NCBI GenBank assembly: GCA_964057225.1
Contig: OZ059899.1
Location: 14,454,501 to 14,518,500, forward strand
DNA: 64,000 bases
Source of the DNA: Auanema rhodensis
Lineage: Eukaryota > Nematoda > Chromadorea > Rhabditida > Rhabditidae
Direction: 5' to 3'
Both the position numbers and the translations under genes were made by a program. Position 1 is the stretch's first letter. Each line of letters opens with the position of its first letter. Of this stretch, positions 25,960-38,749 are shown in pieces. The notes under the pieces are model-generated. The model was not told where the DNA came from. It did not search any database and worked only from the letters and a program-made list of their open reading frames with translations.

Positions 25960-28900
25960 TCACGGAGAAGGAGTCATTTCATCTAAGCTTCTTCGCTTTT
26001 TAGCATTATTTAATAACGTTTGCAAGGACTTCTTATCCAATTTCTCTTCATCCTTCGAGTCTCTTGTACTCTCATCTTCTTCTGAAAAATATTTATTCGA
26101 ATGCTTTTACTTTTTATACTTTAAGTTTTACCTTCGATTTGCCCCTTAATTCCACCGGTAACTTGCTTTTCAAGTTTTAATTTTTTCTGAGCTAGCATCA
26201 GCATACCTCCCTACAAAACAAAACATTCAAAACACATAATAAGAACTATATTGCAAACCTCCACAGTTCCCTTACTAATCAATCTGGTTACATAAACAGG
26301 TTTCTTTTGTCCCATGCGATGACAACGATCTTCAGCCTGCTTATCGTTATAAGGATTGAAGTCAATATCATGCAAAATAATATGGTTAGCAGATGTTAAA
26401 TTGATTCCTAATCCTCCTGCTTTTGTCGATAAAAGGAATATAAATAATTCAGGTGTAGAGTTGAACTCATTGATCATCTCTTGTCTATAATTATAAGTTT
26501 AAACTTTCATCGAAAAAACAAAGTCTACCTATCCATGACAGGTGTTTGTCCATCCAAGCGTTTGAAATGATATCCACGAATTTTCATGTATACTTCCAGA
26601 ATATCAAGCATCGAAGTGAATTGTGAGAATATCAGGCACTTTTCACCCTAAAAGTCCAACCTTAGTCTCTGAGAATAAAAAGGTTAAACTACCTTCTTTT
26701 GAATTTCCGGAAGCATAATATCAAGTTGCTTGCATTTACCCGATTCCAAAACAAGGTTCTCGTCCAATAGGTATTTTTGAGTACTCTTATATTTTTCGCA
26801 AAGCTGATGTAGTCGGAAGTCACTAAAGAACGATAAATCCTCTGAAACATGCTCCCACTGCTTTTTCTCATACTGCTTTTCCTGTAAATCAAGCATGTTC
26901 ACACGATAATGTGAAATTATCATACCTTAGCACATAATGATTTAGCTATCTTGTCAAGTGTTTGATCATCATACTCAACACGAGTGAGTAAAGCATGATT
27001 AGCACCTTGTCGAAGTTTCATTAAAACATTGTAAGCATTGCTAGTATCGCCATCAACACTACGAACGCTGAAAATTAAAGAATATATACAAGATTGTGAA
27101 AAAACAACAAACCCATCAAGAATACTTTCATAATTATCATTTTGTTTCTCCAACATTTTTACTTCAATAATCTTTTCATGCTTCGGAGGTAGATGAGATA
27201 ATACCTAGAAAAAAATGAAATTAATAAAACAGAAAATAGCTTTACTTGAGCTTTCAGTCTTCTCAAAATGTAAGGCTGGAGGATTTGCTTGGCTTGCTCA
27301 ATTCTATCACTTTGATACATAGCAGCACTAGAGGCTTCCAAGGCTGGACCTTGCTAAAATAAGAAAAAGTTTGAAAAAAATAGAAAAAATAAGCTATTTT
27401 ACCTGTTTGAAATGCGATAGAAGTTGACCTATATCTTCACAATACTTATTGAATATTTTACTCAAAACAAAATACATTAAAGAAATGAGTTCAATGAGAT
27501 TATTTTGTAAAGGGGTACCAGTAAGAAGAATTTTATGTTGACCCTGGAGAAAAAAATTATAAAAGCACTACGATAGACACTATTACCTTAACTTTCATCA
27601 GATTTTTATACCGTTCAGTGCTACAATTTTTAAGCATATGACCTTCATCATATATCACATAATTTATACTAAAACTTTTAAAGAATTTCTTATCGTCGTG
27701 TTTTGAAGAAACCATATTGTATGTGGTTAGCACAACGTCGATCTGTAATTTATAAGAAAATAAGTATAAAATGATCAAAAAAGCTACTAGTTCTTTGCGT
27801 TTTTTAGCCATATGTCTCAGTTGTTTTCTCTCATCTTGACTACCATAATAGGTAAGAAGCTTAAATAGAATAATTATATTTGAAAAGTAGAGAGCTCTAG
27901 ACCTTAAGAGAAGGACACCAGCGAGAAATTTCCCCCATCCAATTTTCAATAGTAGAAGAAGGAACTACAATTAAATGTGGACCATGCACATTCTCTTCTT
28001 TAAGTTTAGCTATGAAAGAGATTATTTGAATTGTTTTTCCAAGACCCTGAAAAGCAATATTATAAATATGAAGAGTTGAATACAATTCACCATTTCATCT
28101 CCTAATATACAGTTAAAGCCTTTTTTATGCATCATAACTAACCAATTAACACCAATTAACTGATAATCATGAAGAGTATAACTGAAATATGAAGGAGGTG
28201 TTTATAATAAAAATATAAAACCTTACCCGTCGGCAAGAAGCTTAGGCTGGGTTCTATCCCGAGTGCATCGTTCAAAATCTTGCTCAATTGAAACTGCATG
28301 AACACGGCAATCATATAAAATTTTTTCCAGAATTCCTCGGTTTTCAAGATAATCCTGATAAGCTTCCAATGCAGCTTTTCCTCGTTGTACTTCATTAAGA
28401 CATTTGGTCTGAACACTTTGGTGAAATGAAAGGGACAGCAAGATTCATACCAAAGCGTAAAATGAATTGAACGGTCTGTTGGCTAATACAATCGCAGCTA
28501 TTTTTTCAGTGATCCGAGGAGTAGCAAGTAATTCTTCTTCAGTAGCAGTGTTAAAGAATTCCCTGCTCTGTAACATTACTGGATCTTCACGTCGGTTAGC
28601 TCTACGCTCGTCCGCCTAGAACATTTTCTTGTAGAAAAATAAAAAACGACCGCTTACGTCACTATCACTATCAGGAGTAGTTTCTCTTCGATCACTATCT
28701 TCGTCATCTAAGAACTCTTCTTCATCACTCTCATCCTTACTCTTCATTTTGTGTTTAAGAGCATCTTTGGCTACTGATTTGAGTGTTGAACCTCCCTAAA
28801 CTAAAAATGAATAAATTTTTTTTTAATATTCTTACAGCTTGCTCTTCTCCTTCACTCTCGTCAGATAATAAAATCTTCCTTTTTGGTGGCTTGCACTGTG

Positions 28901-29594
28901 AAACCTTTGTTTTCATCTAAACCAAGGATACATAAATGACCATTAAGCAAAACAAATAAAACCTTTTTGGACGCCTGCTTTTCATTTTTCCCATTTTGTA
29001 CAATACTTGGTTTTCCTAGCCATTCTTCTTCTTCACTGGATTCTGATAAGGTTCGTTCTTTTTTTCTATAATTATTGGAACGTCCATATAACATCAAACA
29101 ATGCGACATACGCGACTACAGATGTTGATGGCTGAGACTTAATTGGTTGAACACTACTGTGAGCTTTTGGAGCTGGTCTGTAGTGGAAACATGAGCTTTA
29201 AGAATTAAACTGTAAACTTCACTTTTTTCTTTTCCTTGTTTCTTCTTCACTAGGTACGAATTCATCTTCTTCCTCAGCATTACTTTCATCATCGATGAAC
29301 TCTTCCTCTTCTTCTTCCTCAGATTCAACTCTTTTCGACCTTTTCGCCCCGCCGACTGTAATCAGAATTATATAATAACGAATATCAAAATGTAACAACC
29401 TTTCGTTGCAGGTTTTTTTGAAGACCCAGTTGCCACTTTAGCAGCAATCTATAAAGATAGTTTGGATTTAGTTGGATTGTTAGTACACAAACCTCTGCAA
29501 GACATTGTCGTTTTTTCTCAAGCGATTGGAGGACCGATGCATTAAATACAGGCTGGTGGGCAACCCGGGATTTCCGCTCGCTTGAGAACGACAT
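25960..29594 (-). CDS. SMARCAD1/Fun30 SNF2-type chromatin remodeller
   Basis: Twenty-two exons give 899 residues: 29594-29493, 29448-29400, 29355-29223, 29177-29112, 29065-28963, 28916-28836, 28795-28658, 28615-28451, 28408-28227, 28181-28091, 28046-27903, 27859-27788, 27742-27587, 27543-27403, 27353-27246, 27204-27113, 27067-26926, 26881-26693, 26647-26529, 26484-26259, 26210-26132, 26081-25960. About 220 acidic/Lys-rich residues precede the ATPase. Motif I is DEMGLGKT (368-375), motif II DEGH (474-477), then [10 protein letters not shown]. The helicase C lobe has [34 protein letters not shown] and [17 protein letters not shown] and [15 protein letters not shown] are typical of SMARCAD1. The family remodels nucleosomes in heterochromatin maintenance and DNA-end resection. 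I recognised no CUE domain, unlike human SMARCAD1. It probably heads an operon with PRPF3. Confidence 0.93.
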
Positions 29595-30697
29595 TGTACT
29601 ATAAAAAGATTTTGATAAGAGAGTCTTAGAATTGATCGAGTTGAAAATCAAAAAAACAAATACTTTTGTATACAAACACCGTCAAATATTTTTCATAAAA
29701 CGCTTGTTCATAAGCGAATTAATCTAAAGGAGTTTTTTTCGAATGCCCCCTTTTAAAAAGCGCTGTTACAGTAGGATAGCCCATTTGTTTTAGAGCACAG
29801 TTTTAATACCACATTTTCAAAAAAAAGGGTTTTTAAAAATGTTAAATTCAATATTCAACAATTTAAATATATTCATATAATCTTATGCAAAATCTCCCAT
29901 CTTAAATTAATTATTCAATCAAATTATTTTTCAATTAAATTAAAGATTAATTGAATTGAAAATCTTATTTAAAACTTATTTCTGCTTTATAGAAACGTTT
30001 AGTGTTATATAAAGCTTCTATTGTTTCTAATTTAGAGTTTCTACTGCCTGGTTTTTTGAAAGATATTTTTATCTTTGCTTGCGATCATATATTTTCGTTC
30101 CCTCCTACTAATATTATTTTTCTTGAACTCTATCCATTCCTTTTGAGTCGGAAATAATGTTTTAAATGTATTTTTTATGATCAACACCTATATTCCTTTA
30201 TAGAATGTGTTAGATATATCACGTTTTTGAAAAAAAAAAGCTTTTATTGTGTGATTTTACTCGCTACTTGCTTGCGGAAACTTTCAAAATATCCTGTTTG
30301 ATTTAAATTTTCCACATAATGCACAGAACAATTCATTCAATTCTTATTTTCGAAAGTGAGCGATTTTGTTAATTTTATTTTTTTTATGGTGGAAGGCAAC
30401 TGTTTGTGTTTTGTTTCCGGAAATGTTCATGAACAGAGAAGTTTGTTCATTTTAAAAATATTCTTCACCAATTAATATATTTTGCACCATGTTTATAAAC
30501 AATAAAACTGGTTGAAGTTTGTTTCCCGATCCCTCTACTTCACCTAATTTCCTATATAAAAGGAATATTTTGTTTATTTCTTGGTCTCGAAAGTATGTGT
30601 ATATGTTGACATTTTGAAATGTTTCCAAGGAAATTATTCCGAATACCCGCTTGCTTTTTTGCTCAAGCTTTTACAATTGTTTTTACTGTGTTCTAGA
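29595..30697. promoter_or_regulatory. Divergent intergenic region
   Basis: About 1.1 kb of AT-rich sequence between the starts of SMARCAD1 (-) and the unrecognised gene at 30698 (+). It should contain both promoters. No coding signal and no definable element were seen. Confidence 0.45.
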
Positions 30698-31867
30698 ATG
30701 ACGGAAATTCAACAAAACATGCCTGAAATGTTGAAAATGCTCGAAGATCAAGTAAATGCGAAAAAAAATTTACTGAAAAGTGTTTTCACTGAATTATCTG
30801 AAGGGGAACTTTTCAAAAATCAAGCACAGATACGTGATGTAATGTGATGCTGTAAAAATAGTTTATTTTGGTTTTTGTTGAAGGTTTTAGGAGTTACCCC
30901 TGTCAATCGTGTTAACGATGGTTTTCAATGTCGTTTATTGCAAACAATTGGCTTCGAGGACATGGTTCTAGTTCAGATAGAAATAGTTAATAACTCTAAG
31001 GATTATTATATGTGAGTATTTGATAAGGTTTTACGTTGATGACTTATCTTTTAGTGTTCCTTATGCTTATACGTTACTTAACAATAGCGAATCTAGGTCA
31101 ACATTAAAAGATGATAATAATGATATTATTTCCAGCATCAAGTTTGAATCTTTTTTTTTCAACAGCTCCTATCGAAAACGAATTTAGAGGTCTTTCAAAA
31201 GCCAATTTCTATGTCTGTTTTCCAGCTCACTTGTTATATAAAAATGGCAGCGTTCATGTAGTTGTAGAATACTATTTGGACGATTCTGGGTGAACAAATT
31301 CTGCGTTTTTTGAAAATAATTAGATACAGTAATTTTGCATGTTTGAAAGCTTGCCCCCCTTCTATTGAACATAAGCGATTGGATGGATCCGTTTTTGAAA
31401 TAGAGCGTCCAACAAACTGGAAGTCATTAGATGATTTTACTGGGGCTAATGAAGAAGGTTTCCCTATTCCTCGAGGACGCTGCGTAAAATTAATTTGCAG
31501 AAGCCAAGGTACTAGTAGAATTCAGTTCAATTGCCCTTCCATCTGAAGGTTTTCCTCCCTTTTCAATCTTTTCATTCCGCAAACACTTCCCAATGTTCAA
31601 TACATTAGATTTCGGTGATTGGCAGGTTTATAATATTTATCAATGAATTCAATTTTTTTTGTTTGAAGTGTTATATCGGGTCTGAGGAACATAAAGGTTT
31701 GCTGGTTTCAAATGCTGGAGGTAATTATGGTATGGTTGATCTTATATATGGAAGGTTGTTGTCTTCAAAATATTCGATCGTATTCAATTTCCACTTTTAG
31801 AGATGAAAAAGCTCTCTCAGCATTTGTAGATAGTTTAAAAATTGCTATAGGAAAATCTGATGTTTGA
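30698..31867 (+). CDS. Unrecognised protein, 289 aa
   Basis: Eight exons close in frame: 30698-30838, 30884-31011, 31055-31096, 31143-31289, 31324-31457, 31501-31625, 31669-31754, 31801-31867. Two junctions need care: the exon at 31143 uses an AAG acceptor (CATCAAG), and the donor after 31457 (GAAG/GTTTCC) removes a 43-base intron; no other choice keeps the frame open. The first 45 residues are helical (MTEIQQNMPEMLKMLEDQV). The rest looks like alternating beta strands (FQCRLLQTIGFEDMVLVQIE, VHVVVEYYLDD, AKVLVEFSSIALPSEGFPPF, GNYGMVDLIYG). No signal peptide or membrane segment. The ATG sits one base after TTCTAG, so trans-splicing is likely. I do not recognise the family. Confidence 0.8.
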
Positions 31868-31994
31868 ATGTTTATTTCATTCAAAGAAAATAAGAAAACA
31901 ATTAATGATCTCTGCTTTTTTTGTATTTTTGTCTTGGAAGAAATAAATAGAACTATGGAATATATTTGAGCATTGGAATGTGTATTGAGATCTT

Positions 31995-34900
31995 TCACTT
32001 TTTATCATTTTCCAGTTTACCAGCACGGGGAGAAAATGAAGACGTTCGTTGTATATTTCTGTAAAAACTCATTCATATGCATAACTTTTCTTTATAATTT
32101 CAAAATACCTATGGTTTTGAGGAATGTTTAATGTATTCCCATCATCATTTTTGTCCTGATTTGCAGTTGTATGCTGACTGAATACAAAATTTCCAGCTGT
32201 TAAATCTGCCAAATGATGCGAATAATTATCTAAAAAATATTTGTAGTTATTTTTTCATGTATTTCTCTTTCTATTACCAATGAAAGTGCAATTTCTTCGC
32301 CTGCCACCAGATACAGAAATTATTCGGTCGGGGTCTACGCCCGCACCCATGTATACTGCTACATCCTGAATGAAAGAAAATGAATTCTGAATATGGAATT
32401 GAAATTCGAACCTTTCCACTTCCATAAGCTACATGTATCCTAATACTCATATCAATTAGCTGTTTGAGATGCATTGTTTTCTGTCTCAATGGCTCAGTCG
32501 AGAATGAGGCATTGAAAAACAGAAGACCATGAGGAAAATTATGAAGAGCTAGCCATGCAGATAATGCTCGTTGTTGCATATCTGGTCTAGCCGTCAAATA
32601 AATTATCATATAACCCTTCAAAATAACTTTTAGTTTATCCAATTTTACTCATATGACGATACCTGTTCGTGCCAGTATCGAACTACATCAACAGCGCCTG
32701 GCCGGACTTTGGGGTCTTTGCCAGTTACAGATATGGAAGCTGTTAAAGAACCGTCGACGGAAAAAACAACACAACGTGTATCTTTAGGAACAACAGCTAG
32801 GAATACATCCAAATATGAACGATCGCCGTGAACAAGAATCTGAGAACAGATTACTTTCAAGTTGAGAGTCAAATGTTCAAACTCAAACCTTGATATTATG
32901 AACTCCGCAGGGCAATGATTGAGGAATTGTTAGATGGAGACGGCCGTGGCTATCAGTTTCGTAAGTCCCGATTTGAAACCAATCTCCCCTGAAAATCACC
33001 ATCTTTCAGCTATTCTAAATTATATTTCTTTACCTTTGTGGGCAAGCGTAAACTGTTGCTAATTCTCTTGTTAATGCAACTAAATCCATCGGTCCATAAA
33101 AGAACTTGGCATGAATGTTTTGTTCAGAACCACTGATGACCAAGACATCATTTGCTCGATGATTTGGAGAAAGATTGGCAGTCTTGAAAGTAAATGGCTT
33201 ACTATCTATATCCTTACATGCTAAAATCGAATACCTTAAATCTTGTTCTCTTTTTTCTCCATTGCATGGGTGGCAGTGGGAGGTTCATTGGTATGTTGTT
33301 CATGCTGGCAGATAAAGTTGTTAAGACTGATTCTTCTCCTCGTACAAATTGTCTTAATATGAAAGCGGCTACATCACAAGACTCCCAATATGAAGCATGC
33401 AAAATATTCGGAAGAGCTGTGGAAGGCAATGCGATCATAGCTAAAACATGAAAAGATCTTTAACGAAGCTCGATTGAATATACTAACCATTGGGGCAATA
33501 GAGCACATGATCCATCCGTTTTGTTCCCCACATCCTGTTCACGTCAATTGACGAATCGAAAGTAATGCTCTTTCCATCTCCCAATGGATATCTCTGATAC
33601 CTTGATTGAAGCCAAAGACATGTTAGTTTTCGAGTTTATTCTCCAATTCTTACTTTGGTATGTTAGCAGGTGGCACGAGATTCAATTGAGAGTTCAAAAC
33701 AGGTTCCATACGTGAGCCACATGGATCAAATGGATAATACAAATTAAATAATTGGCAACTTTCCAGGTTCTCAATTTCTAAAATTGCTCATTCAAATGTA
33801 TTTCTATGTACTTCCAGATTTTAATCTTCCTAAATTAATGTTTCGTGCCTAATTTCTCACCTAATCCAGCTAATTTCCTTTGTGTCAACACTAATCCGAG
33901 AGGACAGCCCAAAAGAAACGCATTAGCTGGATGGAAAGCTAGGCGTGAAGTTATCTGAAAAATTTAAAAGCTTTTCAATACAACTTAGACATTTCTAGCT
34001 GTGTTGTCTAGATTTTAAAAAGTGATAACGTATAACTATCAAGAGCCAAAAACCAAAAAAAAACATCTGTGAGCGTGCACCAGGCTGCTAGCTGTTTTAC
34101 AAACCTTGCTGGCACTTTACTTTAGCAATATCAAGAAATTCTCACGTTTATTGAATCTACGGATATGGCGCCAATAGAGATTTTCTTCGTATAACCAGCT
34201 GAAGGGGGGGCAGATACTGTCCGGGGTGAACGAGGAGGAATGGTGATGTTTGGGGGTTGATTAACAACGGATACCGATCGTGTTGGTTCCGGATGATCAT
34301 CTAAAGAGGATTCTCGAGGCTCATGCATTGATCGACGAGAATGAAACGAGGAGGATACATTCTGGAAAGCGTTTCATGCCATTCGCCAAAAAATATGCTA
34401 ACTCAAAACTAGCTAGGAAAATTCATAAAAATGTACCTCTTCCTGTCCCTCCGGAATCGTTTTGGTTGATACAGAGCTTGAATGACGAGTCATTTGTAGT
34501 GGCATAACTTCGTTTCTTGTTGTCATAGCCTCGTATAAGAATAAACCCCCGACAGAATCTCCAACAACGAAAACCTAAGAAAGGAGTTGTATCCAATTTG
34601 TTGTTATGTTTTCCTTTATCTTACTTCTCCAGTAAAAGATGGCTGAGCTTCCAAATACTCCATATATGTATCATTAGCTCTTCTGATAGTTCCTTCAATA
34701 GCCTAAAATAATAGATTTTGCGATAAAATTGCGCGATAATAATAGAATAAATACCTCATTATATAAGAAATGGGCAGATGAGAGTATGAGAGACAACGAC
34801 GGATGTAATAGACCAAATGAAGGTGAGATTGCAGCTAATTTGCTAACAATATTACTTAATTCTCGTCCACATGATACGAGTTGGATGTGAACACGACCTT

Positions 34901-37900
34901 TTAATTGAGGGTAGTGTCTAATAATTAGGGAATCAATTGTTGATCTAAAAATTACAAACATCTAGTAGTTATTGGAAATGAAGTTATACTTAAAAGTGCT
35001 AGTATCAGTTGTTTTGCTGTCAGCTGGATTTTCAGGCGAGAAATCACCATGAAAAACGAGAACGAGAAGAGCAGTGTCAGTGGCTGCACATGGAGTTGCA
35101 GGTGGAGACCCTTTAAGAAAATTTTTTATTCAGCGTATATTTTTATATTCCACCTTCGTCTTGATGATCTAGCTCTAACTCAGAACTCCACCTGATGATG
35201 GAGGGGGGTTTAGATCCCGGAGAGGGCCCTTCGAGGCAATCATAAAATAGATCGTCTTCCTCGTCAGAATCCTCCATGTCATCTTCTTCTTTGTTTTCTT
35301 CTCTGCAGGATTATAGATGATTTCAAAGTAAAAAGCTTTGTTCGTCATTTATTCTTAGAGTTATTATTTCCTTCATTCCGCTCGACATATTAGAAACCAT
35401 TAGTAAAATGTTCAGAATAGTTTCTATTGAAAGAAACGAGCATTGCTTTAGTTTTAAATTTTTTGTCCAGAATCTCAGCAAAGAATGCCAAAACTATTCA
35501 AAAATATATGAGAAACAAGAACTAAAAACGAGGCTGGAAATAAAAACCAAACTCCACGTGAGTCACGTGATGCGTGGAAAAAGTGGTGGTGATTGCAATC
35601 TTCATTTAAATATTTGCAAAGCAAAAACATGGTTGAATAAGTTTTCGTTTCATTTTTCGAGAAGTAAGTGTAAATGCTTTGATTGGCTGCTTCTCAAATT
35701 TCGTAGTATTGATGCTTGGATAAGTTAAAACTTGAGAGTTGTTGAAAAAGAAACTTCTTCAAATGCTGTCATCAAATGACTTTTATCGAGCTTTACTGCA
35801 TTGATTGTAATTTGAGTGAACTAATGACATGGAAAAAAATTCGTTTTTCAGCTTTGCTAATAGTTTTTCATATGCAAAAAGATTCAAATTATTTCTTTTT
35901 CTTAAGAAATGAGTTTTATGGATGAAAATTTAATAATATTACCCAGTAGCCATTACGGCAGAAAGATGTAGAGCTGCTTCTGCTTCAAGATGGCGGATAT
36001 CCTTCATTGTTAGACCAACCCATTCATCTTGCCATGCCCATGCTTGACGATGTGCTCTTAGCATAGTTCCACGTAAAGCCAGGTCATGAATCCACCTCTC
36101 TGCCCTCGTCTTCAAGAAAATAAGAGTAAACCACAGAAACGAAGACAATCAATTACTTGCAAACCCCAATATTTGAATTCCACACGACATAGCTTATAAG
36201 CACACATAATTGGTTTTCCTAAACCAATGAAGTTATCTAGTTTAATATAATTCCAATCAAAATTCACCTAGACGAGTATGCTGTTCAGCCCAGTCGTCTG
36301 TCAATGGGCCTCTACCTGTTTTCTGACTTTCATATAATTTCGGATCTTCCTCTACACAGTAGTCATGAGACGGAATAGGATCCTATGAATATTCATATTT
36401 GCAAATATCTCTCTTATTTAAATCGAACTTTGACAAAATCCATCACATCAACGATTCTAGTTTTCAATTCATCTTCTGATAAATTGAAGACATTTTCTTG
36501 ACTACCATCATCATTTATGTACACAGTTTCAACTTCTACACTCACACGATCCATCATTGGAGTGGAAAATCTGAGAGAAAAAACTTCACCGCATCTTTCA
36601 GCATTATAGGAAACCTTGTTTTTGTTTGAGGATAAGAGTTCCATGCTTCTTCATGCGCTTCCAAGGCATTAGTCGGCAAAACCGTTCTAATCCAACCTTA
36701 AAAAGAACAATTTCAGTATCTTTATTTCTGATCCCGAATTATACCTGGGATTTTACTTCCGATATGATAAATCTTGAAAGTGTATTGACCCTGACCACCT
36801 GGACCCTCATAGTAAGGTTTATTTGTGATAATTTCTACGCCACTGTCTTTGCCATGTGAATCTAATCGACTTTTTTTCTGCAAAAGAGATGTCTCTCTGG
36901 CGTTAAATGACAAATGTTTATGTGAGCTATTTACAATCAAGTACTTTGATGAATCTAATAATTTTACAATATACTTTCTCACTATAACAACTATTACAAG
37001 TTGCTGCACTTTCAACGAAAATCAAAAAATCAAACAAATTTAAAAAAGAATCAGGTTTTCCTTGGCAATGAACGCAAAATTATACACTCTCACTAATACT
37101 TATAGGCATAAACTATGTTTTACTTTCTCACGATTGAATCAAAGAAAACGAGAGAAAGACACAGCCATTTAGTGTTCCAACCAGAAAATTCGCTCTAGGA
37201 CAAACGTATAATTTCCTTTCGACAACGATTTCAGCGTATTTCAAACTAAATAGACCTCAAAGACGTGGAGACGAATCTCGGAAGACTGAGCCAAGCACAA
37301 GGCGGAGTCAGTTTATTTGTCCTCAAACCTCCAATCGAATGAAGACTGGGTGACGAAGCATCGCTAATCCGTGACAGCAGGAAGAATTATTCACATAAAC
37401 GAAGCCGATGATACTTGCAGTTAAACTAAAGTATCAGCTTCTTTTTGAAATTTTTATCGGGATCCGAATCATCAGAATTATTATCAAATGACAGAATCAA
37501 AAGTCAGTAGTTGAAAAAGGAATTTTTACTATAAAAACATCGAATAGACAAGCTAGCCCTAGTATAATACCCGCCAAACAACTGGTTCTATTAATCTATC
37601 GAATAGACACCTCCGTTACCTCATCCACTAAATGAAAAGAGACGTTTATAAATATATATATATTGAATTTGGTTGAAATCAGATTACGTTTTTTTAAACA
37701 AAGGAGAAGATCATCAAAATAGAAAGATTCATTGTAATATTAGCTCTCCTGCGGTTGAAAGTGGTTCTCTTCCACTCCTTAAAGCAACATATCAGTGGGT
37801 TATATGACCTTGGCATGAGTTAGACATATAATGAACAATAAATAGCTCACAGATTTTGAAAGTGTCATTAGAATTCGAAGCTTATCACTGCTTGTAAAAT

Positions 37901-38132
37901 CATTAAATGCAACAAGAGTTAAAATCACAAAAACCAATTGTTATCGCAATAGTTCAAATATCATGAAGAAATCTACTTGATCCCAAATCATAATCACTCA
38001 CACACTCGTAATAAACATATAAGAAGAAGAAACAACACAACAGAATCTTAGTACCTGAATCATATAAAGCTGCGCAATGCGATATTCGTCCACAGTCATG
38101 GGAAGGAGTATTCGATACTCCTTGATCAGCAT
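31995..38132 (-). CDS. RdgB/PITPNM phosphatidylinositol-transfer protein
   Basis: Twenty-four exons give 1036 residues: 38132-38055, 36877-36745, 36696-36615, 36570-36429, 36382-36268, 36218-36157, 36109-35943, 35302-35154, 35110-34990, 34944-34755, 34702-34625, 34574-34437, 34361-34146, 33954-33861, 33777-33654, 33600-33488, 33440-33235, 33182-33034, 32988-32889, 32839-32663, 32615-32412, 32365-32278, 32229-32109, 32058-31995. Residues 1 to about 255 are the PITP domain ([51 protein letters not shown]). An FFAT-like motif LFYDCLE (278-284) follows an acidic run. The DDHD region has GDSVG (444-448) and [16 protein letters not shown]. The LNS2 domain follows (about 820-975; [23 protein letters not shown]). 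The family moves phosphatidylinositol and phosphatidic acid at ER-plasma membrane contacts, supporting phospholipase C signalling. Intron 1 is about 1.2 kb. Confidence 0.95.
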
Positions 38133-38749
38133 TATGACAATATCTCATATAAGGCATTACGTCATTTCAAACTTAAGATAACTACTGATTCGTAGAAACA
38201 GGAATAATCGAAGAAATTGACGAGGTGAATAAAGCTGAAGACAGAGCAACTACTAGCCGAGCTTTGCTGAGCCCATATCTGCATGAGCGGGCGGCCGTCG
38301 GTCACGCCCACTTGCCGCCACGCGTCAATAATATGCAGTGCACGCGAAGAAAGCCCATATTGGGACAAAGAAAAATTAATCATTTGAAAAAAAATAAAGA
38401 CTGAAAAATACTTTCAGAAATAATAATTGAAAATGTGGATGAAAAAATGGAATATTAAAATATATTTTAAATTTCCTCCTGATTGCGTTTTGAAACCTGC
38501 TCCAATGTTACAGTATTACGCCATTGCTAAGAGAAATAAAAATTTCAAAAACCTTGTTACATCTTCTAGTTTAAATTAAAAAAAACTTTGTAGCCGCTGT
38601 TTGAACAGATTCTTTGTATTAAAGCTTTGGTTATTATATTACAATTCATTGTTTTCATATTTATGTTTTTAATTTTTTGTATTTCATGTCAATTCTTTCT
38701 TGTATTCTTATCTAATTTTTGGCTATTCCATATTAGTGTGGTTTAGAAT
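38133..38749. promoter_or_regulatory. Divergent promoter region, PITPNM / PP4, with GC-rich patch
   Basis: 617 bases lie between two divergent starts. A patch at about 38262-38355 is far richer in G+C and CpG than its surroundings (contains GGGCGGCCGTCGGTCACGCC and CCACGCGTC). It also falls within a 73-codon open minus-strand frame (38162-38383) without known relatives. A shared promoter core is the simplest reading. Confidence 0.45.

Noticed and set aside
31324-31546. Reading exon 5 of the unrecognised gene to an in-frame stop at about 31544
   Set aside because: It would discard three well-formed downstream exons; the donor after 31457 restores the frame.
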